From the NCBI GenBank assembly GCA_938084875.1, contig CALKFX010000150.1, forward strand, positions 1 to 24,418: DNA of 24,418 nucleotides, given 5' to 3'. Both the position numbers and the translations under genes were made by a program. Positions 17,248 through 24,418 of the stretch are shown here, one piece after another (position 1 is the stretch's first letter; each line of letters begins with the position of its first letter). The notes under the pieces were generated by a model. That model was given only the letters and a program-made list of their open reading frames with translations, was not told where the DNA came from and did no database searches. Source of the stretch: an uncultured Flavobacteriales bacterium (GTDB taxonomy: Bacteria > Bacteroidota > Bacteroidia > Flavobacteriales_D > Parvicellaceae).

Positions 17248-18258
17248 CTAGACTTTAGCAGATTTTACAGTTTTAACTATTCTTCCAGCAATTTTATAAG
17301 GGTCTCCGTTAGATGCAGGCCTTCTGTCTTCTAGCCAACCTTTCCAACCTTGCTCAACAGTAATAATTGGTATTCTTATCGATGCTCCCCTGTCAGAAAC
17401 TCCATAGCTAAAGTCTGTAATTGCTGCAGTTTCATGAAGGCCAGTTAATCTTTGATCATTAAATTCGCCATAAACTTCGATATGTTCTTTGGTTACAGGT
17501 CTAAATGCTTCACATACTTTTTCATAGATTTCCTGAGACCCACAAGTTCTAAGCAATGTGTTTGAGAAGTTTGCATGCATTCCAGATCCATTCCAGTCTC
17601 CTTTGACAGGCTTTGGGTGGTATTCTATATAATATCCATGGTCTTCGGTCAATCTATCTAAAAGATATCTAGCTATCCACATCTCATCCCCAGCTTTTTT
17701 AGCTCCTTTAGCAAATAGCTGAAATTCCCATTGACCACTAGCGACTTCTTGGTTGATACCTTCTATGTTAATCCCAGCTTCTATACATATGTCTGCGTGT
17801 TCTTCTACTAAATGTCTTCCATGTGTGTTTCTCCCACCTACGGAACAATAATACATTCCTTGAGGTCCAGGATATCCACCAACAGGGAATCCTAAAGGAA
17901 GCTGAGTATTGACATCCATAATGAAATACTCTTGTTCAAAACCAAACCAAAAGTCATTATCATCATCGTCAATTTTTGCTCTTGCATTAGATTCGTGGGG
18001 AGTCCCATCCGACTTTAAAACTTCTGTCATAACTAGAAATCCATTTTCTCTTACTGGATCTGGATAGCATGCAACTGGCTTTAATAAGCAATCTGATGAG
18101 TTTCCTTCAGCTTGTTTGGTAGAACTTCCGTCAAAAGACCAAATAGGACAATCTTTAAGTTCTCCACTAAAATCTTCAATTATTTTAGTTTTACTTCTCA
18201 TATTTTGAGTTGGATTATATCCGTCCAGCCAAATGTATTCTAATTTTGATTTTGCCAT
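17248..18258 (-). CDS. glnII: Glutamine synthetase type II (eukaryote-like)
   Basis: A 336-residue glutamine synthetase that makes glutamine from glutamate, ammonia and ATP in the cytoplasm. It is type II: short, with a beta-grasp N-terminal domain (EYIWLDGYNPTQNMRSKTK, SFDGSST near 45), then the catalytic domain with FGFEQEYFIMD near 104, NIEGINQEVASGQWEFQ, NGSGMHANFS and a C-terminal DRGASIRIP. Type I enzymes are about 450-470 residues and type III about 700. Type II enzymes occur in many Flavobacteriia. The gene converges on tatA with 10 bases between and has no clear hairpin there. It diverges from the OmpA gene over a 232-base region with palindromes and a TAnnTTTG element. Confident call. 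Confidence 0.95.
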   Translation of the reverse strand: MAKSKLEYIWLDGYNPTQNMRSKTKIIEDFSGELKDCPIWSFDGSSTKQAEGNSSDCLLKPVACYPDPVRENGFLVMTEVLKSDGTPHESNARAKIDDDDNDFWFGFEQEYFIMDVNTQLPLGFPVGGYPGPQGMYYCSVGGRNTHGRHLVEEHADICIEAGINIEGINQEVASGQWEFQLFAKGAKKAGDEMWIARYLLDRLTEDHGYYIEYHPKPVKGDWNGSGMHANFSNTLLRTCGSQEIYEKVCEAFRPVTKEHIEVYGEFNDQRLTGLHETAAITDFSYGVSDRGASIRIPIITVEQGWKGWLEDRRPASNGDPYKIAGRIVKTVKSAKV

Positions 18259-18285
18259 TTCGATAAATTATAATTAAAGTTGTAA

Positions 18286-18293
18286 CAAATATA
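18286..18293 (-). promoter_or_regulatory. Bacteroidota -7 element of glnII
   Basis: Minus-strand TATATTTG exactly matches TAnnTTTG, 27 bases before the glnII ATG. No TTG is at 17-23 bases upstream on this strand, so the -33 half is weak. Confidence 0.5.
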
Positions 18294-18364
18294 TATTTTT
18301 CCATTTTTTAATTTGCTTTTTAAAACCGATTTATAGATAAAATTTATTAACAAAACCAGACCTT

Positions 18365-18381
18365 AGTGTTAATTAAACACT
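18365..18381. promoter_or_regulatory. Inverted repeat between glnII and the OmpA gene (possible operator)
   Basis: AGTGTT-AATTA-AACACT is a 6-base inverted repeat with a 5-base centre, lying about 107 bases upstream of the glnII ATG and about 110 bases upstream of the OmpA-gene ATG. Its size and symmetry suit a dimeric regulator, and glutamine synthetase is usually regulated by nitrogen, but no known operator was recognised. Confidence 0.3.
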
Positions 18382-18415
18382 TAATTCAGATAAAATGCAC
18401 TGCTATTTTATTTTA

Positions 18416-18436
18416 TAAAATCTTCAGGAGATTTTA
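18416..18436. repeat. 8-base inverted repeat upstream of the OmpA gene
   Basis: TAAAATCT-TCAGG-AGATTTTA is a perfect 8-base-arm hairpin with a 5-base loop, 54 bases before the OmpA-gene ATG. It could be an operator or an RNA hairpin. It has no T-run after it, so it is not a standard terminator. Confidence 0.45.
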
Positions 18437-18467
18437 AGTTTTATGAATTTTTAAGGAAATAATTAGT

Positions 18468-18475
18468 TATTTTAG
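18468..18475 (+). promoter_or_regulatory. Possible -7 element of the OmpA gene
   Basis: TATTTTAG differs from TAnnTTTG at one base and ends 15 bases before the ATG, followed by CA as in the extended element. No -33 TTG is at the right distance. Confidence 0.3.
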
Positions 18476-18490
18476 CATTAAATTACAGTT

Positions 18491-20560
18491 ATGAAACAAT
18501 TTATTTTTAGTAGACTTTTTTTTAGAACTACAAAAACCTTGTTGATTTTGTCTTTCATTATGTCCCTGAATACTTTCTACTCTCAGAGTCAAAACCCATA
18601 TATTATTCAAGCAGATTTAAATTTCAAAAACGAAGCATATTTTGATGCAATTGACCTTTATAAAAAGGGAGAAGTAAAAGAAAAAGATATTGAGGAAAAA
18701 GGTAGAATTAATTTTCAAATTGCGGAATGTTATAGATTGGATGTTGAGCCTGCTCAAGCAGAAACGTATTACAGAAGGGCTTTCAAACTAAAGTATCACA
18801 AAAACCATCCTAAATTATATATTTTACTCGCCGACGTCTTGGTAGAAGAAGGAGAATATGAATCTGCAGCAGAAAATATTAGAAAATATTTAGAAATCTT
18901 CCCAGATGATAAGCATGCAAATATTTTACTATCGTCCTGTGAGCATTATGCAGAGTGGGTTAGAAATAAGACCAAACACATCATTCAAAATGAAAGACAA
19001 ATTAACTCTGAACATTACGATTATTCACCTGCTTGGGGAGACATAAATCATAATACAATTATTTTTGTTTCTGCTAGAGATGGCTCTAACGGGGATGGTA
19101 TTGACTCTAGGACAGGAGATAGTTTTATGGATTTATGGTCTACAACTAGAGACAATAATGGTAAATGGAGCGAACCTCAACTACTACCCAATACTATTAA
19201 TTCTAAAGACAACGAAGGTCCTTCGGTTTTATCACCATCGGGAGAAGAAATTTATTTCACAAGATGTCCTAGAATGAAAAAAGTTGATTTAGGCTGTGGC
19301 ATATTTTACTCCAAAAGAAAAGGAGATTCTTGGACACAAGCCAAGGAAATAAAATTAAAGCCTGAAGATGCAGACACCTTATCTTGTGGTCATCCTGCAA
19401 TGGATTCTGAAATGAAAATAATGATTTTTTCTGCCGATTTTCCAGGAGGATATGGAATGCATGATTTATGGATTTCCGAATATGATGCTAGAGAAGAGAC
19501 TTGGATGACACCAGTGAATTTAGGTCCCGATATTAATAGTATAGGTGATGAAATGTTCCCACATCTTTCAGATAACGGAGATTTATATTTTTCATCTGAC
19601 AGTTATGAAGGTTTTGGTGGGTTAGATATGTTTAAAGCAAAAAAAATTGGGGAAAATAAGTGGGGTGAATTAGAAAATTTAAGATATCCATTAAATTCAA
19701 ATGAGCATGATTTTGGGATTATCTTTGAAAGAAATACAGATAGAAGAGGATTATTTACATCTTCAAGAGAGGGAACAAAAGGACACGATGATATTTTTAA
19801 TTTTAACATACCACCTGTATTATTAAAATATTATGTTGAAGTAACCAACTCAGAAACTGGTGATCCTGTTCCAGGTGCAACTGTTAAAGTTACTGCAATT
19901 GACACCTCTGGTGGTATCAGAGATGAGTTTGTTCAAACAACAGATATTGATGGAACTATTCTTTTTAACGAAATATCTATAGGTAAAAGATTTATCGAAC
20001 ACGATTTAATTTATGAAGTTGAATGTCAAAAAGATAGCTTTTTAGTTAGAAAGTCGAAATTTTCAACCTTTAACTTAGAAGACAATAAAACTTTTTATGA
20101 CCCCTTTGAGGTCCAACCAGTTGGAGATAAAGCAATTGATTTCCCAGAAGTACAATATGCTTTAAATAAGGCTGAACTTTTAGTGGATACTTTAGAAGCT
20201 TCTTTAGGTAAAATAAATTCAAAGGATTCTTTAGATTTTCTTTACAACACTTTAATCGATAATCCGACTATTGTTATTGAGTTGCAAGCCCACACAGATT
20301 GTAGAGGAGGTGATGATTACAATCAAAAACTTTCACAGAGAAGAGCCCAGTCATGTGTAGATTATTTAATTTCAAAAGGAATTCCAGCTGAACGTATGAA
20401 AGCGGTAGGGTATGGAGAAGGTATACCAAAAATGGAGGGGTTAGAATGTGATGCAATATCAAATTTATCTACTCAGGAAGAGCAAGAAGCAGCCCACCAA
20501 AAAAATAGAAGAACTCAATTCATTGTTCTTAACTTTGACTACGTTCCTAAAGATAATTAG
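18491..20560 (+). CDS. PorE-like OmpA-family protein (TPR, PD40, regulatory-like, OmpA)
   Basis: A 689-residue envelope protein. Residues 1-33 form a signal peptide with an unusually long basic start (MKQFIFSRLFFRTTKTLL) and no lipobox cysteine. TPR-like helices follow (about 34-150), then PD40/WD40-like propeller strands (about 165-440) with PAWGDINHNTIIFVSARDG, GPSVLSPSGEEIYFT and EMFPHLSDNGDLYFSSD. A carboxypeptidase-regulatory-like fold begins near 446 (YYVEVTNSETGDPVPGATVKV). An OmpA peptidoglycan-binding domain ends the protein (ELQAHTDCRGG near 596, SQRRAQSCVDYL, NRRTQF near 672). This order is that of PorE, a type IX secretion component of Porphyromonas gingivalis that binds peptidoglycan, though PorE is a lipoprotein. 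The PorP/SprF partner often found beside such genes is absent here. Architecture firm, T9SS role inferred. Confidence 0.85.
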   Translation: MKQFIFSRLFFRTTKTLLILSFIMSLNTFYSQSQNPYIIQADLNFKNEAYFDAIDLYKKGEVKEKDIEEKGRINFQIAECYRLDVEPAQAETYYRRAFKLKYHKNHPKLYILLADVLVEEGEYESAAENIRKYLEIFPDDKHANILLSSCEHYAEWVRNKTKHIIQNERQINSEHYDYSPAWGDINHNTIIFVSARDGSNGDGIDSRTGDSFMDLWSTTRDNNGKWSEPQLLPNTINSKDNEGPSVLSPSGEEIYFTRCPRMKKVDLGCGIFYSKRKGDSWTQAKEIKLKPEDADTLSCGHPAMDSEMKIMIFSADFPGGYGMHDLWISEYDAREETWMTPVNLGPDINSIGDEMFPHLSDNGDLYFSSDSYEGFGGLDMFKAKKIGENKWGELENLRYPLNSNEHDFGIIFERNTDRRGLFTSSREGTKGHDDIFNFNIPPVLLKYYVEVTNSETGDPVPGATVKVTAIDTSGGIRDEFVQTTDIDGTILFNEISIGKRFIEHDLIYEVECQKDSFLVRKSKFSTFNLEDNKTFYDPFEVQPVGDKAIDFPEVQYALNKAELLVDTLEASLGKINSKDSLDFLYNTLIDNPTIVIELQAHTDCRGGDDYNQKLSQRRAQSCVDYLISKGIPAERMKAVGYGEGIPKMEGLECDAISNLSTQEEQEAAHQKNRRTQFIVLNFDYVPKDN

Positions 20561-20591
20561 TAATATATTATTCCCTTAAGGGGCCACTTTA

Positions 20592-21761
20592 ATGAAAGAT
20601 GATTCTAGATATGCCCAAAGAGGCGTTAGTTCAGGAAAAGAAGAAGTTCACAAAGCAATTAAAAATATTGACAAAGGGCTATTCCCTAAAGCTTTTTGTA
20701 AAATAGTACCAGATTATTTATCTAATAGCGATGACCATTGCATTGTTATGCATGCAGATGGGGCAGGAACCAAATCTTCTTTAGCTTATGCATACTGGAA
20801 GGAGACTGGAGATCTTTCTGTTTGGAAAGGAATAGCACAGGACGCACTTATAATGAATATTGACGATTTACTTTGTGTTGGAGCAGTCGAAAATATTTTA
20901 GTTTCTTCAACAATTGGAAGAAATAAAAATAAAGTTCCTGGAGAGGTAATAACTGCTATTATTCAAGGTTCTGAAGAAATATTAGAAGAACTTAGATCGT
21001 TTGGCTTAAGCATTCATTCTACCGGAGGAGAAACTGCCGATGTCGGAGATTTAGTTAGAACAATTATTGTGGATTCTACTGTAGTTGCAAGAATGAAAAA
21101 ATCGGAGGTCATTTCCAATAAAAATATACAACCTGGTGATGCCATCATAGGGTTATCTTCTTTTGGTAAAACTTCCTATGAAAAACAATACAATGGCGGA
21201 ATGGGAAGTAATGGGTTAACTTCTGCTAGACACGATGTTTTCGGAAAAAATATTGCTGAAAAATATCCCGAAACTTACGACCACAGTATTAATTCTTCTT
21301 TGGTCTACTCAGGCTCTAAAGAACTGACAAGTGCTGTAAAAGATTCACCTATAAATGCTGGTAAATTAGTGCTTTCCCCAACAAGAACATATGCTCCAGT
21401 AATTTGTAAAATTTTAGAAAAACATAGGTCAGATATTAATGGAATGATTCATTGTAGTGGAGGCGCCCAAACAAAAATTCTCCATTTTATCGATAAAAAT
21501 CATATAATTAAAGACAATCTTTTTCCTGTTCCTCCTTTATTTAATTTAATTCAGGAAGAATCACAAACTCCTTGGGAAGAAATGTATAAGGTTTTTAATA
21601 TGGGACATAGGATGGAGATATATACCAACCCAAAAAATATACAATCTATAATTAATATATGTAATACATTTAATTTGGAAGCTAAACAAATAGGAAGAGT
21701 CGAAGAATTGAGTTCTAAAAAGTTAACTATTATTTCAGAAAAGGGGGAATTTACTTACTAA
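20592..21761 (+). CDS. purM: Phosphoribosylformylglycinamidine cyclo-ligase (AIR synthase)
   Basis: A 389-residue PurM, which closes the imidazole ring to give AIR in purine synthesis, using ATP. The N-terminal part has DSRYAQRGVSSGKEEVH and MHADGAGTKSSLAYAYW, then DALIMNIDDLLCVGA near 83-97 and STGGETADVGD near 138-148. These are the nucleotide and substrate loops in the Bacteroidota form of the family, which is longer (about 390 rather than 345 residues) and has DGAGTKSS instead of the classical DGVGTKL loop. It starts 31 bases after the OmpA gene. AAGGGG at 20578-20583 is a possible ribosome binding site 8 bases before the ATG. The stop overlaps the prfA start by one base. Confident call. 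Confidence 0.93.
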   Translation: MKDDSRYAQRGVSSGKEEVHKAIKNIDKGLFPKAFCKIVPDYLSNSDDHCIVMHADGAGTKSSLAYAYWKETGDLSVWKGIAQDALIMNIDDLLCVGAVENILVSSTIGRNKNKVPGEVITAIIQGSEEILEELRSFGLSIHSTGGETADVGDLVRTIIVDSTVVARMKKSEVISNKNIQPGDAIIGLSSFGKTSYEKQYNGGMGSNGLTSARHDVFGKNIAEKYPETYDHSINSSLVYSGSKELTSAVKDSPINAGKLVLSPTRTYAPVICKILEKHRSDINGMIHCSGGAQTKILHFIDKNHIIKDNLFPVPPLFNLIQEESQTPWEEMYKVFNMGHRMEIYTNPKNIQSIINICNTFNLEAKQIGRVEELSSKKLTIISEKGEFTY

Positions 21762-22855
21762 TGAGTGATAAGGGATTACTTAATAAATTAGAGCAAATCG
21801 CCATAAAATATGACGAGATATCTAAGCAGATGGTAGATCCTGATGTCATTAATGACATGAAGAGATATGTAAGTTTAAATAAAGAATATAAAGAACTTAC
21901 AGAAGTGGTAAATACTTACAATTCTTATAAAGATATACTTAACAATATAGAAAATGCAAAATCCATTTTACAAACGGAAACTGATGCTGAGTTTAAAAAT
22001 ATGGCTCGAGAAGAGCTAGAGGAATTTCAGCGAGCAAAGACCGATTTAGATGAAAAAATAAAATGGTTGTTAATTCCTAAAGATCCGAATGACAATAAAA
22101 ATGTTATAATGGAAATTAGATCTGGAACTGGAGGGGATGAAGCATGTATTTTTGTAGAAGATATTTTCAGAATGTTTACTATGTTTTTCAAAGAAAAATC
22201 ATGGAGTTTTGAAGTTCTTAATTCTAATGAAGGAGGTACAAAAGGATTTAGAGAAATATCGCTTAGTATCTCTGGAGAAGAAGTTTATGGGAAATTAAAA
22301 TTTGAATCTGGAGTTCATAGAGTTCAGAGAGTTCCTGAAACAGAATCTCAAGGCAGAGTTCACACATCAGCTATTACCGTAGCTGTTCTTCCCGAAGCGG
22401 AAGAAGTAGATTTTGAACTTAATTTAACAGATGTAAAAAAAGACACCTTTAGAGCTTCTGGTGCTGGGGGACAACATGTAAATAAAACCGAATCTGCAGT
22501 TAGGGTTACTCACTTGCCAACTGGAACTGTAGTAGAATGTCAAGATGGACGTTCACAGCACAAGAACTATGAAAAAGCACTAAAGGTTTTAAGATCTAGA
22601 TTGTATCAAGCAGAAGAAGAAAGATTGGATAAGGAAAGGGCAGATGAGAGAAAATCATTAATATCTACTGGGGATAGATCTGCAAAAATAAGAACTTACA
22701 ATTATCCTCAGGGAAGAATTACAGACCACAGAATAAACAAGACCATATTTAATCTTTCTAACTTTATGAATGGTGATATTCAGGAAATGATAGATGCATT
22801 AATAATGGCTGAAAATGCAGAGAAGTTAAATGAAAGTAAATTAGACGAAGTATGA
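21761..22855 (+). CDS. prfA: Peptide chain release factor 1
   Basis: A 364-residue RF1, which ends translation at UAA and UAG codons. It has an N-terminal helical domain and RSGTGGDEACIF near 123. The codon-recognising tripeptide is PET (192-194) in RVPETESQGRVHTSA; the PxT form identifies RF1, whereas RF2 has SPF. The universal GGQ motif (236-238), in GAGGQHVNKTESAVRVTHLPTG, triggers peptide release and is normally methylated by PrmC. The following segment, CQDGRSQHKNYEKAL, is standard. It overlaps purM by one base (TAATG) and pyrF by four (ATGA), forming a tightly coupled group. Confidence 0.96.
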   Translation: MSDKGLLNKLEQIAIKYDEISKQMVDPDVINDMKRYVSLNKEYKELTEVVNTYNSYKDILNNIENAKSILQTETDAEFKNMAREELEEFQRAKTDLDEKIKWLLIPKDPNDNKNVIMEIRSGTGGDEACIFVEDIFRMFTMFFKEKSWSFEVLNSNEGGTKGFREISLSISGEEVYGKLKFESGVHRVQRVPETESQGRVHTSAITVAVLPEAEEVDFELNLTDVKKDTFRASGAGGQHVNKTESAVRVTHLPTGTVVECQDGRSQHKNYEKALKVLRSRLYQAEEERLDKERADERKSLISTGDRSAKIRTYNYPQGRITDHRINKTIFNLSNFMNGDIQEMIDALIMAENAEKLNESKLDEV

Positions 22856-23655
22856 CTAGAAATAAAATCATAGATCAAATACATCATAAAAAATCTTTTT
22901 TATGTGTAGGCTTAGATACTGACATTTCTAAAATACCAAAATATTTATTGGATTTTGAAGACCCTGTTTTTGAATTTAACAAAAGAATTATTGATGCTAC
23001 AAAAGATCTCTGTATAGCTTATAAACCAAATATAGCGTTCTATGAGTCTATGGGGATTGATGGCTGGAAAAGTCTACAAAAAACAATAGAATATATTCCT
23101 GAAGATATTTTCACTATTGCAGATGCCAAAAGAGGAGATATTGGAAATACATCTAAAAAGTATGCTAAAACTTTTTTTTCAACTTATAATTTTGACTCTA
23201 TAACAGTTGCTCCATATATGGGAGAAGATTCCATTACTCCATTCCTTGAATATCCAAATAAATGGACTATTGTTCTAGGTCTAACAAGTAATGATGGCTC
23301 TAAATCGTTTCAAAATTTAGCCTTAGAAAAAGGAAATTTTCTTTTCCAACAAGTTTTAGAATCTTCCAGTAAATGGGGAACTGTTTCAAATATGATGTAT
23401 GTTGTTGGAGCTACCAAAGCAAATGATTTACTAGAGATTAGAAAGATTATACCAGAACATTTTTTATTAATACCTGGAATCGGAGCACAGGGAGGAGATT
23501 TAGACGAAGTAATTAAAAATGGAATAAATAATGATATAGGTTTATTAATTAATTCTTCAAGAGGAATAATTTATGCTGGGACTGATAGGGATTTTGATTC
23601 GAAATCTAGAGAAGCAGCAGAGAAAATTAAAAATAGAATGTCTAATTACTTATAA
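22852..23655 (+). CDS. pyrF: Orotidine 5'-phosphate decarboxylase (PyrF type 2)
   Basis: A 267-residue enzyme that makes UMP from OMP in pyrimidine synthesis. The first strand, FLCVGLDTDISKIP, carries the substrate aspartate. KPNIAFYES gives a second-strand lysine. The catalytic D-x-K-x-x-x-D set is D91, K93 and D96 in IADAKRGDIGNT. The C-terminal IPGIGAQGGD and NSSRGIIYAG bind the phosphate. The length and DAKRGDIGNT place it in the subfamily of about 270 residues found in Bacteroidota, mycobacteria and Myxococcus rather than the 230-245-residue E. coli type. Its ATG overlaps the prfA stop (ATGA). Confidence 0.95.
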   Translation: MTRNKIIDQIHHKKSFLCVGLDTDISKIPKYLLDFEDPVFEFNKRIIDATKDLCIAYKPNIAFYESMGIDGWKSLQKTIEYIPEDIFTIADAKRGDIGNTSKKYAKTFFSTYNFDSITVAPYMGEDSITPFLEYPNKWTIVLGLTSNDGSKSFQNLALEKGNFLFQQVLESSSKWGTVSNMMYVVGATKANDLLEIRKIIPEHFLLIPGIGAQGGDLDEVIKNGINNDIGLLINSSRGIIYAGTDRDFDSKSREAAEKIKNRMSNYL

Positions 23656-23664
23656 ATTCAACTC

Positions 23665-23913
23665 ATGAAAATTTACCATTCCTTATTATACAAAATTTTA
23701 AGTTTCTTTGAAAAGAGAGCATTTGGAGTGAGTGAGTGGTTAGGAACTAAATTTGGTATCAATCCAGCATTAGTTAGAAAGTTTTTTATTTATTTAAGCT
23801 TTGTAACTCTTGGAAGTCCACTTTTAATTTATTTTCCAATGGCTTATTTTTTAGAAAATAAGGATAAATTATATTGGAGAAAAAAAAGAAAAACCGTTTG
23901 GGATTTTAAGTAA
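23665..23913 (+). CDS. PspC-domain small membrane protein
   Basis: An 82-residue protein of the PspC family in its small Bacteroidota form. Its N-terminal half (KILSFFEKRAFGVSEWLGTK, then FGINPALVRKFF) matches the family's helix-turn-helix-like part, one hydrophobic segment spans about residues 39-63, and the end (LYWRKKRKTVWDF) is basic. PspC of enterobacteria belongs to the phage-shock envelope-stress response, but the stand-alone small form has no proven role. No pspA or pspB lies nearby. It follows pyrF by 9 bases and precedes the RfbD-like gene by 14, so it is probably in the same transcript. Confidence 0.8.
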   Translation: MKIYHSLLYKILSFFEKRAFGVSEWLGTKFGINPALVRKFFIYLSFVTLGSPLLIYFPMAYFLENKDKLYWRKKRKTVWDFK

Positions 23914-23927
23914 TTGGAAAGTTTAAA

Positions 23928-24418
23928 ATGGTCAAAAAGAAAATTTTAGTTACAGGAGCCAATGGTTTACTTGGTCAAAAAATCATCTACAATTTAAAAA
24001 ATAGAACAGATGTTTCTTTATTGGCTTCTTCTAGAGGAGTAAATAGACTTATAGAAACCAATGGATATAAGTATATAGAACTAGACATAACCAACAAAAA
24101 TCAAGTTCAAAAGGTTATCTCGATAGAAAAACCAGATGCTGTAATTAATTGTGCAGCAATGACTAATGTAGATAAATGCGAGAAAAATCAAAAAGAGTGT
24201 TGGGAAATTAATGTAAATGCTGTTGAAAATATTGCAAATTCTTGTGAGTTAGTTGAGGCCCATTTATTGCATTTGAGTACAGATTTTGTTTTTGACGGAA
24301 CAGCAGGACCTTATAACGAAACTGACCAACCAAATCCCCTGCACTTCTATGCCGAATCCAAACTTAAATCTGAAGAGATTGTTCAAAAAACTTTAACCAA
24401 TTGGAGTATTGCAAGAAC
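23928..24418 (+). CDS. RfbD-like SDR sugar-nucleotide/NAD(P)-dependent reductase, N-terminal fragment
   Basis: The frame opens at ATG 23928 and runs off the window end after 163 codons. It starts MVKKKILVTGANGLLGQKI, the Rossmann NAD(P)-binding motif GxxGxxG (G10, G13, G16). DAVINCAAMTNVDKCE (70-85), LSTDFVFDG (116-124) and the catalytic YxxxK (Y141, K145) in YAESKLKSE follow. These are the marks of the extended SDR family of dTDP-4-dehydrorhamnose reductase (RfbD), which makes the last sugar of the dTDP-rhamnose route. No rfbA, rfbB or rfbC gene is in view, so the substrate is not certain and the paralog could act on another nucleotide sugar. It is spaced 14 bases after the pspC gene. Confidence 0.82.
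   Translation, partial: MVKKKILVTGANGLLGQKIIYNLKNRTDVSLLASSRGVNRLIETNGYKYIELDITNKNQVQKVISIEKPDAVINCAAMTNVDKCEKNQKECWEINVNAVENIANSCELVEAHLLHLSTDFVFDGTAGPYNETDQPNPLHFYAESKLKSEEIVQKTLTNWSIAR

Noticed and set aside
20573..20582. CCCTTAAGGG palindrome before purM as a terminator or operator
   Set aside because: The hairpin has only a 3-4 base stem and no T-run; it is better seen as partly overlapping a possible ribosome binding site.

Overview
This window is an AT-rich stretch of a Bacteroidota chromosome, most probably from class Flavobacteriia. Four kinds of evidence point there. The secD and secF genes are fused. One gene encodes a secreted FG-GAP protein with a type IX secretion (T9SS) type A sorting tail. 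An OmpA-family protein has the TPR, PD40 propeller, carboxypeptidase-regulatory and OmpA order of PorE. Start regions carry the Bacteroidota -7 promoter element TAnnTTTG, clearest as TTG-N20-TATATTTG before secDF. No tRNA, rRNA, CRISPR array, insertion sequence or prophage gene was seen. Coding density is very high, with many 1-14 base overlaps and no gene-free stretch over 300 bases.

Layout. (1) 1-2905: the end of a surface-polysaccharide region. A glycosyltransferase 4 fragment on + converges on a minus-strand group ftsE-like ABC ATPase, GT2 glycosyltransferase, zinc-ribbon methyltransferase. (2) 3067-8038: a 1067-residue periplasmic TPR protein overlapping by 14 bases an outer-membrane beta-barrel that resembles a TonB-receptor barrel without a plug. 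(3) 8126-11034: gyrB and mdh. (4) 11042-13680, minus: a T9SS-exported FG-GAP/VCBS protein and an overlapping DCC-family thiol protein. (5) 13870-17237: secDF and tatA, overlapping by one base. (6) 17248-18258, minus: type II glutamine synthetase. (7) 18491-20560: the PorE-like OmpA protein. (8) 20592-24418: purM-prfA-pyrF, then a small PspC protein and the start of an RfbD-like dehydrogenase.

How the genes fit together. Most are housekeeping: DNA gyrase, central carbon, nitrogen, purine and pyrimidine metabolism, and translation termination. A clear second theme is the cell envelope: Sec and Tat export (secDF-tatA), T9SS cargo and a probable T9SS/peptidoglycan anchor, the TPR/barrel pair, and glycan-modifying enzymes. 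Nothing here is a convincing new defence or mobile system. The best candidates for undescribed biology are the coupled TPR/beta-barrel pair (3067-8038) and the T9SS cargo/DCC pair (11042-13680).
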